Positions 8,368 to 18,266 are shown, counted from the stretch's first letter. The stretch is 64,000 bases of DNA from Nocardioides sp. Root1257 (GCF_001425175.1 NZ_LMDV01000008.1:729494-793493), one strand, 5' to 3'. Made by a program: numbers and translations. The notes: a model not told the origin generated them from the letters alone.

Positions 8368-9366
8368 GTGCTGAAGAAGACCCTGATCGCGGCGAGCGCG
8401 ATCACCTTGAGCGCATTCGCGTTCACTGCTTGCGGCAGCGACTCCGAGGGCGGCAGCTCGACGGCCTCGGACGACGGCTCGATCACGATGGGCTTCGCCC
8501 AGGTCGGCGCCGAGAGCGGCTGGCGCACCGCCAACACCAAGTCGATCCAGGAGTCCGCCAAGGACGCCGGCATCGACCTGAAGTTCACCGACGCCCAGGG
8601 CAAGCAGGAGAACCAGATCCAGGCGATCCGCTCCTACATCCAGCAGAAGGTCGACGTGATCGCCTTCAGCCCCGTGGTCGAGACCGGTTGGGACGCCGTG
8701 CTCAACGAGGCCAAGGCCGCCGGCATCCCGGTGATCCTGACCGACCGGGCCGTCGACTCCAAGGACACGTCGCTCTACAAGTCGTTCCTCGGCTCCGACT
8801 TCGTCGTGGAGGGCCAGAAGGCAGGCCAGTGGGTCGTGGACAACGCCGCCGACGCCGACACGGACGGCGACGGCGCCATCAACGTCGTCCAGCTCGAGGG
8901 CACGACCGGAGCGGCACCCGCGATCGACCGTGGCGAGGGGTTCGCCGACGCGATCTCGGCCGATCCCTCCATCAAGGTGGTGGCCTCCCAGACCGGTGAC
9001 TTCACCCGCGACGGCGGCAAGCAGGTGATGGAGTCGTTCCTGCAGTCCGGCGACCACATCGACGTGCTGTTCGCCCAGAACGACGACATGGGCCTGGGCG
9101 CGATCGAGGCGATCGAGGCGGCGGGCCTGACGCCCGGCAAGGACATCAAGATCATCACGGTCGACGCCGTGCACGACGGCATGCAGGCGCTCTCCGACGG
9201 CAAGATCAACTTCATCGTCGAGTGCAGCCCGCTCCTCGGGCCGCAGCTGATGGACATCGCCAAGAAGGTCCTCGACGGCGAGGACGTCGAGCCGCGCATC
9301 CTCACCGAGGAGACGACCTTCGACCAGGCGCAGGCCACGGAGGCCCTGCCCGACCGTCAGTACTGA
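8368..9366 (+). CDS. ytfQ: YtfQ-type sugar-binding lipoprotein of ABC importer
   Basis: This 332-residue lipoprotein has the signal VLKKTLIAASAITLS followed by lipobox FTAC, then a Ser/Gly-rich linker. The mature domain is a LacI/ribose-binding-type fold close to YtfQ: MGFAQVGAESGWRTAN, QENQIQAIRSYIQQ, IAFSPVVETGWD, SQTGDFTRDGGKQVMESFL and AQNDDMGLGAIEAI. E. coli YtfQ binds galactofuranose; related systems in other bacteria serve arabinose, and the araBDA context points to L-arabinose here (inferred). The GTG at 8368 was chosen because GGAGG lies 7 bases upstream and the signal peptide starts there; the longer ATG at 8257 runs through the operators. It is the first gene of the transport operon. 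Confidence 0.93.
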   Translation: MLKKTLIAASAITLSAFAFTACGSDSEGGSSTASDDGSITMGFAQVGAESGWRTANTKSIQESAKDAGIDLKFTDAQGKQENQIQAIRSYIQQKVDVIAFSPVVETGWDAVLNEAKAAGIPVILTDRAVDSKDTSLYKSFLGSDFVVEGQKAGQWVVDNAADADTDGDGAINVVQLEGTTGAAPAIDRGEGFADAISADPSIKVVASQTGDFTRDGGKQVMESFLQSGDHIDVLFAQNDDMGLGAIEAIEAAGLTPGKDIKIITVDAVHDGMQALSDGKINFIVECSPLLGPQLMDIAKKVLDGEDVEPRILTEETTFDQAQATEALPDRQY

Positions 9367-9420
9367 TCCACCGACGCCGCGACGACGTCGTACGACGACG
9401 CACCGTCGCCGCGTCATCGG

Positions 9421-9446
9421 GCCCGTCCGGTCACCTCCGGGCGGGC
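9421..9446 (+). other. Intercistronic stem-loop between binding protein and ATPase genes
   Basis: GCCCGTCCGG and CCGGGCGGGC pair over 10 bases (one G-U) around a 6-base loop. No T-run follows, so it is more likely an mRNA-stabilising or attenuating hairpin than a full terminator. Such hairpins often keep binding-protein expression above that of the ATPase and permeases. Confidence 0.6.
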
Positions 9447-9505
9447 TCGATGACTCAGCGGGTGGGTCCCGCCCGGGTGGACCATGCAGCATGGAGAGGA
9501 ACGAG

Positions 9506-11113
9506 ATGACCCAGATGGACCTCGAGTCGTCCGCGTCGGGCACCGTGGTGCCGGCCGACCGGGCCCCGGTGATCGAGATGCGCGACATCTCCATCACGTT
9601 CGGCCGCGTGCGCGCGCTGGACGAGGTCTCGCTGCGGCTCTACCCCGGTGAGGTGCACGCCCTGATGGGCGAGAACGGCGCCGGGAAGTCGACCCTGATC
9701 AAGGCGCTCACCGGTGTCTACAGCATCGACTCCGGCACCGTGCTGGTCGGCGGCGAGGAGCACCTGTTCGGCTCGCCCGCGGCCGCCCAGGCCGCCGGCA
9801 TCAGCACGGTCTACCAGGAGGTGAACCTGCTGCCGAACCTCACCGTCGCCGAGAACATGCTCCTGGGGCGCGAGCCGCGGCGGTTCGGCTCGATCAACGT
9901 CCGGGCGATGAACCGGCGGGCGAAGGACCGGCTGGAGAGCCTGGGCATCGACATCGACCCGACCTCGGACCTCGGCGAGCACCCGATCGCGATCCAGCAG
10001 CTGGTCGCCATCGCCCGCGCGGTCGACGTCGAAGCACGGGTCCTGATCCTCGACGAGCCGACCTCGAGCCTCGACGCCGACGAGGTCGCGAAGCTCTTCG
10101 AGGTGATGCGGCGGCTGCGCGACCAGGGCGTCGCGATCGTCTTCGTCTCCCACTTCCTCGACCAGGTCTACGAGATCGCCGACCGGATGACCGTGCTGCG
10201 CAACGGCGCGTTGGTCGAGGAGCGGATGGTGGCCGACACCAGCCAGCTCCAGCTGGTGAAGCTGATGATCGGTCGCGAGCTGGAGGCGCTGGAGCGGCTC
10301 GACCGCGAGGTCAGCGCCACCGACGCCGACGAGTCGGGCACCCCGGTGCTGCGGGCGATCGGCATCGGTCGCAAGGGCTCGCTCGAGGCGACCGACCTGG
10401 AGGTCTACGAGGGCGAGGTGGTCGGACTCGCCGGCCTGCTCGGCTCCGGTCGCACGGAGCTCGCCCGGCTCCTCTTCGGCGCGGACACCGCCGACACCGG
10501 CGAGGTGGCGATCGGGTCGTCCCGTCGCAAGCTGCGCAGCCCCCGGCACGCCATCGACCGCAACGTGGCGTTCTCCAGCGAGGACCGCAAGGCCGAGGGC
10601 GTGGTCGGTGACCTCACCGTCGGCGACAACATGCTCCTGGCGCTCCAGGCCTCGCGCGGCTGGCTGCGGCCGATCCCGCAGGCGACTCGGACCCAGCTCG
10701 TCGACCAGTACATCCAGGCCCTCGACATCCGACCTGCCGACCCGACCGCCCTGATGCGCAACCTCTCCGGCGGCAACCAGCAGAAGGTGCTCCTCGCGCG
10801 CTGGCTGATCACGCAGCCCGAGCTGCTCATCCTCGACGAGCCGACCCGAGGCATCGACATCGGTGCGAAGGCGCAGATCCAGGCGAAGGTCGCCGAGCTC
10901 GCGGCCCAGGGCATGGCGGTCGTCTTCATCTCCGCCGAGCTCGAGGAGGTGCTCCGGCTCAGCGACCGCCTGGTCGTGATGCGGGACCGCCGCAAGATCG
11001 ACGAGCGGGCCAACCGGGACGTCAGCGTCAGCGACGTCCTCGAGATCATCGCGGGCGAGGCCCGCTCCGAGCAGTCCGAGCAGTCCGAGCAGGAGGAGGG
11101 CGACCGTGCCTGA
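9506..11113 (+). CDS. ytfR: Sugar ABC importer ATPase, two nucleotide-binding domains
   Basis: This 535-residue protein has two fused ABC domains, as in YtfR, AraG and RbsA. The first (about 25-250) has GENGAGKST, the Q-loop YQEVNLLPNLTVAENM and Walker B VLILDEPTSSLD; its signature is degenerate (PIAIQQLVAIARA). The second (about 275-510) has a degenerate P-loop (GLLGSGRTEL), signature LSGGNQQKVLLARW and Walker B LLILDEPTRGID. This asymmetry is normal for the family. The ATG at 9506 has a strong GGAGAGGA upstream; an in-frame ATG five codons earlier would place that site inside the gene. The C-terminus has a short Ser/Glu/Gln repeat. It overlaps the next permease by 8 bases. Confidence 0.95.
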   Translation: MTQMDLESSASGTVVPADRAPVIEMRDISITFGRVRALDEVSLRLYPGEVHALMGENGAGKSTLIKALTGVYSIDSGTVLVGGEEHLFGSPAAAQAAGISTVYQEVNLLPNLTVAENMLLGREPRRFGSINVRAMNRRAKDRLESLGIDIDPTSDLGEHPIAIQQLVAIARAVDVEARVLILDEPTSSLDADEVAKLFEVMRRLRDQGVAIVFVSHFLDQVYEIADRMTVLRNGALVEERMVADTSQLQLVKLMIGRELEALERLDREVSATDADESGTPVLRAIGIGRKGSLEATDLEVYEGEVVGLAGLLGSGRTELARLLFGADTADTGEVAIGSSRRKLRSPRHAIDRNVAFSSEDRKAEGVVGDLTVGDNMLLALQASRGWLRPIPQATRTQLVDQYIQALDIRPADPTALMRNLSGGNQQKVLLARWLITQPELLILDEPTRGIDIGAKAQIQAKVAELAAQGMAVVFISAELEEVLRLSDRLVVMRDRRKIDERANRDVSVSDVLEIIAGEARSEQSEQSEQEEGDRA

Positions 11114-12161
11114 GACCGCCACCCTCACCCAGCGCGTGCTGCGCCACCCGCTCCTGTGGCCGGTGCTGGCCCTGGTCGTGCTGCTGCTGATCAACGTGGT
11201 CGTGAAGCCGAACTTCTTCGACATCCGGATGCAGGACGGGCACCTCTACGGCAACCTCGTCGACATCGTGCGCAACAGCGCGCCGGTCCTGCTGGTCGCC
11301 CTGGGCATGACCCTGGTCATCGCCACCCGCGGCATCGACCTCTCCGTCGGTGCGATCGCGGCGATCTCCGCCGCCGTCGCCTGCACCCGGATCGTCGGGG
11401 CCGGCGACGAGGCCGCGCTGACGACGGCGGTGCTGGCCTGCACCTACGCGCTCGCGGTCTGCATCGTGCTCGGCGCGTGGAACGGCTTCCTGGTCTCGGT
11501 CGTCGGCATCCAGCCGATCATCGCGACCCTGATCCTGATGGTGGCCGGACGCGGCATCTCGATGGCGATCACGGACGGCCAGATCACCACGGTCCGCAAC
11601 GGCTGGTTCAGCGACCTCGCCTCGGGCTACGTGCTGACGCTGCCCCTGGCCTTCATCATCGCGCTCGGGGTCTTCGTCCTCACCGCGATCCTCACCCGTC
11701 GTACGGCGCTCGGCATGCTCATCGAGGCCGTCGGCATCAACCCGGAGGCCAGCCGGCTCGCGGGCGTCCGGTCCCGCACGATCATCTGGACCGTCTACGC
11801 GTTCTCCGGCTTCTGCGCGGGCGTCGCCGGCCTGGTGATCGCGGCCAACACCAACTCCGTCAACGCCAACAGCCTCGGGCTCTGGATCGAGCTCGACGCG
11901 ATCCTCGCCGTCGTCATCGGCGGCACGTCGCTGGCCGGGGGCCGGTTCTCGCTCACCGGCACGCTGGTCGGCGCGCTCTTCATCGCGACGCTGGCCCGCA
12001 CGATCCCCAACATCGGCATCCCCTCGGAGCTCAACTACCTCTTCAAGGCCGTGGTCGTCATCGCCGTCTGCCTGCTCCAGTCGCCCAAGGTCCGCGCGCT
12101 GTTCCGGGTCCACCGGCGCGGCCCGTCCGTCCCCGTCCTCGCGAAGGGTTCCGCAGCATGA
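11106..12161 (+). CDS. ytfT: Sugar ABC importer permease 1 (YtfT-like)
   Basis: This 351-residue inner-membrane permease is of the ribose/xylose/arabinose (RbsC-type) family. It has about 8-10 hydrophobic segments, the conserved GMTLVIATRGIDLSVGAIAAISA, PIIATLILMVAGRGI, and the ATPase-contact region ALGMLIEAVGINPEASRLAGV. The C-terminal IELDAILAVVIGGTSLAGGRFSL motif is typical. The GTG start at 11106 overlaps the ATPase gene by 8 bases. The C-terminus extends about 30 residues past the last membrane segment. It should pair with the YjfF-like permease as a heterodimeric channel. Confidence 0.94.
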   Translation: MPETATLTQRVLRHPLLWPVLALVVLLLINVVVKPNFFDIRMQDGHLYGNLVDIVRNSAPVLLVALGMTLVIATRGIDLSVGAIAAISAAVACTRIVGAGDEAALTTAVLACTYALAVCIVLGAWNGFLVSVVGIQPIIATLILMVAGRGISMAITDGQITTVRNGWFSDLASGYVLTLPLAFIIALGVFVLTAILTRRTALGMLIEAVGINPEASRLAGVRSRTIIWTVYAFSGFCAGVAGLVIAANTNSVNANSLGLWIELDAILAVVIGGTSLAGGRFSLTGTLVGALFIATLARTIPNIGIPSELNYLFKAVVVIAVCLLQSPKVRALFRVHRRGPSVPVLAKGSAA

Positions 12162-13165
12162 GCGCCTCGACCGCCACCGTGTCCGCCGGCTCGGTCTGGG
12201 ACCGCGTCAAGGGCTACTCGCCGCCGTCGCGCTTTCTTCCCGTGATCGCGACCCTCGCCCTCTTCATCGGGCTGTTCGCGCTCGGCGGCGTGCGCTATGA
12301 GGGCTTCTCCGACCCGCAGGTGCTGCTCAGCCTGCTGATCGACAACGCCTTCCTGATCGTGCTGGCCGTCGGCATGACGTTCGTGATCCTCACGGGCGGC
12401 ATCGACCTCTCGGTCGGGTCGGTCGTCGCGCTGTCGACGATGATCGCCGCCAAGACCCTGCAGATGGGGTGGTCGCCGTACCTCTCCATGGCCGCGGTCC
12501 TCGCGACCGGAACGCTGCTCGGCCTGCTGATGGGGCTGCTGGTCCACTACTTCGACATCCAGCCCTTCATCGCGACGCTGGCCGGGCTGTTCCTGGCCCG
12601 CGGGCTCACCTACCTGATCAGCGTCGAGTCCATCTCGATCAGCGACCCGACGTTCACCAAGCTGGCGTTCAAGACCGTCACCTTCGGCGACTACTACCTG
12701 AGGTGGACCGCGATCATCGCCCTCGTGACGGTGGCGATCGCCGCCTACGTGCTGGCCCGGACCCGTTTCGGCCGCACCGTCTACGCGATCGGCGGCAACG
12801 AGAGCTCCGCGATGCTGATGGGCCTGCGGGTGGCGTTCACGAAGGTCGGCGTCTACGTCATCAGCGGCTTCTGCGCATCGCTCGGCGGCCTGCTGTTCTC
12901 CTTCTACATCCTGTCCGGCAACAGCCTGCACGCGATCGGCACCGAGCTCGACGCCATCGCCGCGGTGGTCATCGGCGGCACGCTGCTCACCGGCGGGCGC
13001 GGGTACGTCGTCGGCTCGCTGCTCGGCGTGCTCGTGCTCGGCCTGATCCGGGTGCTCATCTCCTTCGACGGCACGCTCAGTTCGTACTGGATCCGGATCA
13101 TCACCGGAGCCCTGCTGCTGGTGTTCGTCGTCGTCCAGCGGTTCGCCACGCGGCGGCAGCCGTGA
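12158..13165 (+). CDS. yjfF: Sugar ABC importer permease 2 (YjfF-like)
   Basis: This 335-residue permease is the partner of the YtfT-like protein. It has the same family motifs (GMTFVILTGGIDLSVGSVVAL, FDIQPFIATLAGLFLARGLTYL) and the YjfF-like feature SVESISISDPTF in an extracellular loop. The ATPase-contact helix is RTRFGRTVYAIGGNESSAMLMGL. The end has ELDAIAAVVIGGTLLTGGRGYV. The ATG at 12158 overlaps the upstream stop (ATGA), indicating translational coupling; longer frames read through the ytfT gene. Its own stop overlaps the next gene's GTG. Having two different permeases is the hallmark of the YtfQRT-YjfF system. Confidence 0.94.
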   Translation: MSASTATVSAGSVWDRVKGYSPPSRFLPVIATLALFIGLFALGGVRYEGFSDPQVLLSLLIDNAFLIVLAVGMTFVILTGGIDLSVGSVVALSTMIAAKTLQMGWSPYLSMAAVLATGTLLGLLMGLLVHYFDIQPFIATLAGLFLARGLTYLISVESISISDPTFTKLAFKTVTFGDYYLRWTAIIALVTVAIAAYVLARTRFGRTVYAIGGNESSAMLMGLRVAFTKVGVYVISGFCASLGGLLFSFYILSGNSLHAIGTELDAIAAVVIGGTLLTGGRGYVVGSLLGVLVLGLIRVLISFDGTLSSYWIRIITGALLLVFVVVQRFATRRQP

Positions 13166-14193
13166 CCGAGACCGCCCCGCGCCCGCCGGCCGAGAGGACG
13201 CCGGTGATGGCCGACGTCGCCCGCCTCGCCGGCGTCTCGCACCAGACCGTCTCGCGCGTCGTCAACGGGCAGACCAACCTGCGCCCCGAGACCCGCGAGC
13301 GCGTCGAACGCGCGATCCGCCAGCTCGGCTACCGGCCCAACAAGGCCGCCCGCGCGCTGGTGACGAAGCGGTCGGCGACGGTCGGCGTCATCGGGTCGCG
13401 CACCGGCTTCTGGGGGCCGAGCACCGTGCACCGGACCATCCAGTCGGCCGGTCGCGACGCCGGCTACTTCGTCAGCTCGGTCAACCTCCCGACCATGACC
13501 CGGGCCGAGGTCCTGGACGCCGTCGACCACCTGCACGACCAGCGGGTCGAGGGCATCGTGCTCATCGCGGCCAACGACGAGGCGCTCGAGGTCGCCCGCG
13601 CCCAGGAGGCGACCGGCGTCCCGATCGTGGTGGTCGAGGGCGACGACGCGACGACCCGGCTGACGGTCGGCGTCGACCAGGTGCGCGGCGCGGAGCTCGC
13701 CACCCAGCACCTGCTCGACCTCGGCCACACCGAGATCCTGCACCTGGCGGGGCCGCTGCCCTGGACCGAGGCTCGTGCCCGGCTGACCGGTTGGCAGCGG
13801 GCGATGCACGCGGCCGGGCTGCGGCCGCACCCGCACGTGCCGGGGGACTGGACCGCCAGCAGCGGCTACGCCGCGGGTGTCGAGATCGCGCGGCGGCCCG
13901 ACGTCACCGCGGTCTTCGCCGCCAACGACCAGATGGCGCTCGGCCTCCTGCGCGCGCTCTCCGAGGCCGGACGGTCGGTGCCCGGTGACGTCAGCGTGGT
14001 CGGCTTCGACGACATCCCCGAGGCGGCGTACCTGATCCCGCCCCTCACCACGGTCCGCCAGGACTTCGCGGCGGTCGGCACCCGGGCGATCGAGATCCTG
14101 CAGGCGGCGATCGCGGGCGACCGTCAGCTGCCCGAGCGCCTGATCGACGCGGACCTGGTGGTCCGCGCCAGCACCAGCGAGAGGACCCGATGA
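13162..14193 (+). CDS. Second LacI-family regulator, in the arabinose operon
   Basis: This 343-residue regulator has the helix-turn-helix MADVARLAGVSHQTVSRVVN (residues 16-35), GQLGYRPNKAARAL-type hinge helix region (here RQLGYRPNKAARALVTKR) and an effector domain with FAANDQMALGLLRAL and VSVVGFDDIPEAAYLIPP. The GTG at 13162 overlaps the permease stop (GTGA); an ATG at 13207 at the HTH is an alternative. The stop overlaps the araB ATG. It is a paralogue of the 6119 regulator: both have nearly the same recognition helix (SHQTVSRV), so they may share operators. Placed inside the structural operon, it would be expressed only when the operon is on, which could give negative feedback. Confidence 0.92.
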   Translation: MTETAPRPPAERTPVMADVARLAGVSHQTVSRVVNGQTNLRPETRERVERAIRQLGYRPNKAARALVTKRSATVGVIGSRTGFWGPSTVHRTIQSAGRDAGYFVSSVNLPTMTRAEVLDAVDHLHDQRVEGIVLIAANDEALEVARAQEATGVPIVVVEGDDATTRLTVGVDQVRGAELATQHLLDLGHTEILHLAGPLPWTEARARLTGWQRAMHAAGLRPHPHVPGDWTASSGYAAGVEIARRPDVTAVFAANDQMALGLLRALSEAGRSVPGDVSVVGFDDIPEAAYLIPPLTTVRQDFAAVGTRAIEILQAAIAGDRQLPERLIDADLVVRASTSERTR

Positions 14194-15893
14194 GCACCCA
14201 GGACCAGTACGTGGTCGGTGTCGACTTCGGCACCCTGTCCGGCCGTGCCGTGGTGGTGCGGGTGGCGGACGGCGCCGAGCTCGGCAGTGCCACCCACGAC
14301 TACCCGCACGGCGCCCTCGAGCGGGCCCTGCCGGACGGCACCGAGCTGGCACCCGACTGGGCGCTCCAGGTGCCGGAGGACTACCGCGAGGTGCTGCGGA
14401 CCACGATCCCCGCGGCCGTCGCCGCGGCGGGGATCGACCCGGCCGACGTCATCGGCATCGGCACCGACTTCACGGCCTGCACGATGGTGCCGACCCTCAC
14501 CGACGGCACCCCGCTCTGCGAGCTGCCCGAGTACGCCGGTCGCCCGCACTCCTACGTGAAGCTCTGGAAGCACCACGCCGCCCAGCCGCAGGCCGACCGG
14601 ATCAACCGGCTGGCCGCGGACCGCGGGGAGGCGTGGCTGCCGCGGTACGGCGGCCTCATCTCCTCGGAGTGGGAGCTGGCGAAGGGGCTCGAGCTCTTCG
14701 AGGACGACCGCGCGACGTACGAGCGGATGGAGCGCTTCGTCGAGGCGTCCGACTGGATCGTGTGGCAGCTGACCGGCAGCTACGTCCGCAACGCCTGCGC
14801 CGCCGGCTACAAGGGCCAGCTCCAGAACCTCGACGGCCAGGGCGGCAGCTACCCGTCGGCCGACTTCCTCGAGGCGCTGGCTCCCGGCTTCGGCGGGTTC
14901 GTGGCCGACAAGATCGACCAGCCGATCGGCCAGCTCGGAGAGCGGGCCGGCACCCTCACCGCCGAGGCGGCCGCCTGGACCGGGCTGCCCGAGGGGATCT
15001 CCGTGGCCGTCGGCAACGTCGACGCCCACGTCACGGCCCCCGCCGCACAGGCCGTGGGACCCGGCCAGATGGTCGCGATCATGGGGACCTCGACCTGCCA
15101 CATCATGAGCTCCGACATCCTGCGCGAGGTCCCCGGCATGTGCGGCGTGGTCGACGGAGGTGTCGTCGCCGGTGCCTGGGGCTACGAGGCCGGGCAGAGC
15201 GGCGTCGGAGACATCTTCGGGTGGTTCACCGAGACCTCGGTGCCCGCGGCGTACGCCGAGCGCGCCGCCGCCGCGGGCCAGAGCCTGCACGAGCTCCTGA
15301 CCGAGCTGGCCGGACGCCAGGAGGTCGGCGAGCACGGGCTGGTCGCCCTCGACTGGCACAGCGGCAACCGCTCCGTCCTGGTCGACCACGAGCTCTCGGG
15401 GCTGGTGCTCGGCCAGACCCTGGCCACGCGTCCCGAGGACGTCTACCGCGCGCTGCTCGAGGCCACCGCGTTCGGCACCCGCGTCATCGTCGAGACGTTC
15501 CGCGACAGCGGGGTGCCGGTCGAGGAGTTCATCGTCGCCGGCGGGCTGGCGAAGAACCCGCTGCTCATGCAGATCTACGCCGACGTCACCCGGCTGCCGC
15601 TGTCGGTGATCGGCTCGGATCAGGGTCCGGCCCTCGGCTCGGCCATCCACGCCGCGGTCGCGGCGGGCGCGTACGCCGACGTGGCCACCGCCGCGAAGAG
15701 CATGGGCAAGGTCGTGCGGGACGCCTACCTCCCCGACGACGGCCGGGCGCGGGTCTACGACGACCTCTTCGAGGAGTACCTCCAGCTGCACGACCACTTC
15801 GGGCGCCGCGACCGCGCGATGCGCCGGCTCAAGGCGATCCGGCGGGCCGCGGTCGAGCGTCGTCGTACGGCGCCGGGACCGGGGGACGCGTGA
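14190..15893 (+). CDS. araB: L-ribulokinase
   Basis: This 567-residue FGGY-family kinase phosphorylates L-ribulose to L-ribulose 5-phosphate with ATP, the second step of L-arabinose catabolism. It starts [18 protein letters not shown], the AraB phosphate-binding motif. Other family landmarks are [50 protein letters not shown], the ATP-site MGTSTCHIM and the C-terminal [20 protein letters not shown]. Length matches AraB. The ATG at 14190 overlaps the LacI stop (ATGA), so translation is coupled. The order araB-araD-araA with four-base overlaps follows. Confidence 0.96.
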   Translation: MSTQDQYVVGVDFGTLSGRAVVVRVADGAELGSATHDYPHGALERALPDGTELAPDWALQVPEDYREVLRTTIPAAVAAAGIDPADVIGIGTDFTACTMVPTLTDGTPLCELPEYAGRPHSYVKLWKHHAAQPQADRINRLAADRGEAWLPRYGGLISSEWELAKGLELFEDDRATYERMERFVEASDWIVWQLTGSYVRNACAAGYKGQLQNLDGQGGSYPSADFLEALAPGFGGFVADKIDQPIGQLGERAGTLTAEAAAWTGLPEGISVAVGNVDAHVTAPAAQAVGPGQMVAIMGTSTCHIMSSDILREVPGMCGVVDGGVVAGAWGYEAGQSGVGDIFGWFTETSVPAAYAERAAAAGQSLHELLTELAGRQEVGEHGLVALDWHSGNRSVLVDHELSGLVLGQTLATRPEDVYRALLEATAFGTRVIVETFRDSGVPVEEFIVAGGLAKNPLLMQIYADVTRLPLSVIGSDQGPALGSAIHAAVAAGAYADVATAAKSMGKVVRDAYLPDDGRARVYDDLFEEYLQLHDHFGRRDRAMRRLKAIRRAAVERRRTAPGPGDA

Positions 15894-16582
15894 TGACCGC
15901 CGTCGCCGACACCCAGGCCACCATCGCCGCCGTCCGCCGCGACGTCGCCGCGCTGCACGCCGAGCTGACGCGCTACCAGCTGGTGGTGTGGACGGCCGGC
16001 AACGTGTCGGCGCGGGTGCCGGGGCACGAGCTGCTGGTGATCAAGCCGAGCGGGGTCTCCTACGACGACCTGACGCCCCAGAACATGGTCGTCTGCGACC
16101 TCGACGGGAAGGTCGTCGACGGCGAGCACGCCCCGTCGTCCGACACCGAGGCACAGGCCTACGTCTACCGCGAGATGCCCGAGGTCGGCGGCGTCGTGCA
16201 CACGCACTCGACGTACGCGGCCGCGTGGGGGATCCGCGGCGAGCCGGTGCCGTGCGTCCTGACGATGTGCGCCGACGAGTTCGGTGGCGAGATCCCGATC
16301 GGCCCGTTCGCGATCATCGGCGACGACTCCATCGGCCGCGGGATCGTCGAGACGCTGCGCGGCAGCCGCTCGTCGGCCGTGATCATGCGCAACCACGGCG
16401 TCTTCAGCGTCGGTCCGACCGCTCGCAAGGCCGTCGCCGCCGCGGTGATGTGCGAGGACGTCGCCCGCACCGTGCACATCTCGCGCCAGCTCGGCGAGCC
16501 GATCCCGATCGAGCAGGCCCACATCGACTCACTCCACGACCGCTACCAGAACGTCTACGGACAGCAGAAGGATCGCCGATGA
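15893..16582 (+). CDS. araD: L-ribulose-5-phosphate 4-epimerase
   Basis: This 229-residue class II aldolase-fold enzyme converts L-ribulose 5-phosphate to D-xylulose 5-phosphate, which enters the pentose phosphate pathway. Seen: [12 protein letters not shown] (phosphate-binding GNxSxR), [13 protein letters not shown], the zinc ligands in [29 protein letters not shown] with a third His, and the C-terminal DRYQNVYGQ with the Tyr expected in AraD. Start ATG 15893 shares a base with the araB stop (TGATG). The stop overlaps the araA ATG. Length is typical for AraD. Confidence 0.95.
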   Translation: MTAVADTQATIAAVRRDVAALHAELTRYQLVVWTAGNVSARVPGHELLVIKPSGVSYDDLTPQNMVVCDLDGKVVDGEHAPSSDTEAQAYVYREMPEVGGVVHTHSTYAAAWGIRGEPVPCVLTMCADEFGGEIPIGPFAIIGDDSIGRGIVETLRGSRSSAVIMRNHGVFSVGPTARKAVAAAVMCEDVARTVHISRQLGEPIPIEQAHIDSLHDRYQNVYGQQKDRR

Positions 16583-18096
16583 CCACGAGTGCCGCGCCCG
16601 CCCCCGAAGTCTGGTTCCTGACGGGGAGCCAGAGCCTGTACGGGCCGGAGACGCTCGACCAGGTGGCCGCGCAGTCCCAGCAGGTCGCGCGCGAGCTCGG
16701 GGCCGCCCTCTCGTCGCTGGGCACGGTGCCGGTCGTCTGGAAGCCGGTGCTCCTCGACGCGGCCGCCATCCACCGCCAGATGCTCGAGGCCAACAGCGCC
16801 CCGGAGTGCGTCGGCGTCATCACCTGGATGCACACGTTCTCCCCGGCGAAGATGTGGATCGCCGGCCTCGACGCGCTGCAGAAGCCGCTGCTGCACCTGC
16901 ACACGCAGGCGGGCATGGAACTCCCGTGGTCGACGATCGACATGGACTTCATGAACCTCAACCAGGCCGCTCACGGCGACCGCGAGCACGGCTACATCCA
17001 GACCCGGCTCGGCGTCGCCCGCAAGACCGTCGCCGGCCACGTCCGTTCGCCCGAGGTCGCCCGTCGTACGGCGACCTGGGCGCGCGCGGCGATGGGTCGC
17101 CACGAGCTGCGCCGCCTCGAGCTGGTCCGCTTCGGCGACAACATGCGCAACGTCGCGGTGACCGAGGGCGACAAGGTCGAGGCCCAGCGCCGCTTCGGGG
17201 TCGCGGTCAACACCCACGGCGTCAACGACCTGGTCGCCGTCGTCGACACCGTCGCCGACGGCGACGTCGACAAGCTCGTCACCGAGTACGCCGACTCGTA
17301 CGCCGTCGCGCCCGAGCTGCTGCCCGGCGGCGACCGGCACGAGTCCCTGCGCTACGGAGCCCGGGTCGAGCTCGGCCTGCGGCAGTTCCTCACCGAGGGC
17401 GGGTTCCGCGCCTTCACCACGAACTTCGAGGACCTCGGCGGCCTGCGCCAGCTGCCCGGTCTCGCCGTGCAGCGGCTGATGGCCGACGGCTACGGGTTCG
17501 GCGGCGAGGGCGACTGGAAGACCTCGGTGCTGCTGCGCGCCGCGAAGGTGATGGAGGGCGACGAACCCGGCGGCAGCTCGTTCATGGAGGACTACACCTA
17601 CCACCTGGTCCCCGGTGCCGAGAAGGTGCTCGGCGCGCACATGCTCGAGGTGTGCCCGTCGATCGCCGCCGGCCGGCCGAGCCTGGAGGTGCACCCGCTC
17701 TCGATCGGCGGCCGCGAGGACCCGGTGCGGCTGCGCTTCACGGCCGCGCCCGGCGAGGCCGTCGTCGCGGGGCTCTCGGACCTGGGGGACCGGATGCGGC
17801 TGACCCTCAACGAGATCGACGTGGTCGAGCCCGACGAGGCGCTCCCGCAGCTGCCCGTGGCGTGCGCGGTGTGGGAGCCGCGACCGTCGCTGTCGGTCTC
17901 CGCGGAGTCCTGGCTGATGGCTGGGGCGCCGCACCACACGGTGCTCTCGAAGGCAGTGCTCCGCGAGGTCTGGGAGGACTTCGCCGAGATGACCGGTGTC
18001 GAGGCGCTGGTGATCGACGCCGACACCACGACCCGCCGCTTCCAGCAGGAGCTGCGCTGGAGCGCGGCCTACCGGAGGCTCGCCGAGGGCCTCTGA
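16579..18096 (+). CDS. araA: L-arabinose isomerase
   Basis: This 505-residue enzyme isomerises L-arabinose to L-ribulose in the cytoplasm, using Mn2+. Family motifs: [16 protein letters not shown] at the N-terminus, [35 protein letters not shown] (substrate site), [40 protein letters not shown] with a metal-binding Glu, [10 protein letters not shown] with a second Glu, MEDYTYHL with a His, and GAPHHTVLS with the last His ligand. Length is about 500 as usual. ATG 16579 overlaps the araD stop (ATGA). It ends the operon; a small hairpin at 18130 follows. Confidence 0.97.
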   Translation: MTTSAAPAPEVWFLTGSQSLYGPETLDQVAAQSQQVARELGAALSSLGTVPVVWKPVLLDAAAIHRQMLEANSAPECVGVITWMHTFSPAKMWIAGLDALQKPLLHLHTQAGMELPWSTIDMDFMNLNQAAHGDREHGYIQTRLGVARKTVAGHVRSPEVARRTATWARAAMGRHELRRLELVRFGDNMRNVAVTEGDKVEAQRRFGVAVNTHGVNDLVAVVDTVADGDVDKLVTEYADSYAVAPELLPGGDRHESLRYGARVELGLRQFLTEGGFRAFTTNFEDLGGLRQLPGLAVQRLMADGYGFGGEGDWKTSVLLRAAKVMEGDEPGGSSFMEDYTYHLVPGAEKVLGAHMLEVCPSIAAGRPSLEVHPLSIGGREDPVRLRFTAAPGEAVVAGLSDLGDRMRLTLNEIDVVEPDEALPQLPVACAVWEPRPSLSVSAESWLMAGAPHHTVLSKAVLREVWEDFAEMTGVEALVIDADTTTRRFQQELRWSAAYRRLAEGL

Positions 18097-18129
18097 GTTT
18101 GGGAGTCGGCGGGACGGGTTACTGCTCCT

Positions 18130-18149
18130 GTGCGTCGACGGTGACGCAC
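18130..18149 (+). other. Hairpin between araA and the 28-residue peptide gene
   Basis: GTGCGTC and GACGCAC form a perfect 7-base stem around a 6-base loop. No T-run follows. It lies 5 bases before the strong GGAGGG of the next small gene and could terminate or process the araA message, or control that gene's translation. Confidence 0.4.
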
Positions 18150-18169
18150 CAACTGGAGGGAGCCCACTC

Positions 18170-18256
18170 ATGCTGTGGACCATTCTGATCATCCTGGCGA
18201 TCGTCGCCCTCGTGCTGTTCATCCTCGGCCGCGTGCGCGGCGGCCGCGGCGTCTGA
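18170..18256 (+). CDS. 28-residue single-pass membrane peptide
   Basis: An ATG with GGAGGG at 18155-18160 (9 bases upstream) opens a 28-codon frame. Residues 3-19 are almost entirely Ile/Leu/Val/Ala/Phe (TILIILAIVALVLFILG), forming one membrane helix, and the tail is basic (RVRGGRG) and would stay in the cytoplasm. Similar tiny hydrophobic proteins beginning MLWT are common in actinobacteria (family knowledge, from memory). The good ribosome site and clean helix favour a real gene; function is unknown. It ends 10 bases before the stop of the convergent thiolase-like gene. Confidence 0.7.
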   Translation: MLWTILIILAIVALVLFILGRVRGGRGV

Positions 18257-18266
18257 GCGCCGGCTC

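Noticed and set aside
9421..9446. Rho-independent terminator after the binding-protein gene
   Set aside because: The stem is good but there is no T-run and the ATPase gene follows in the same operon.
12035..12931. 298-codon minus-strand frame opposite the permease genes
   Set aside because: Glu/Arg/Asp-rich shadow; the permeases on the plus strand have clear motifs.
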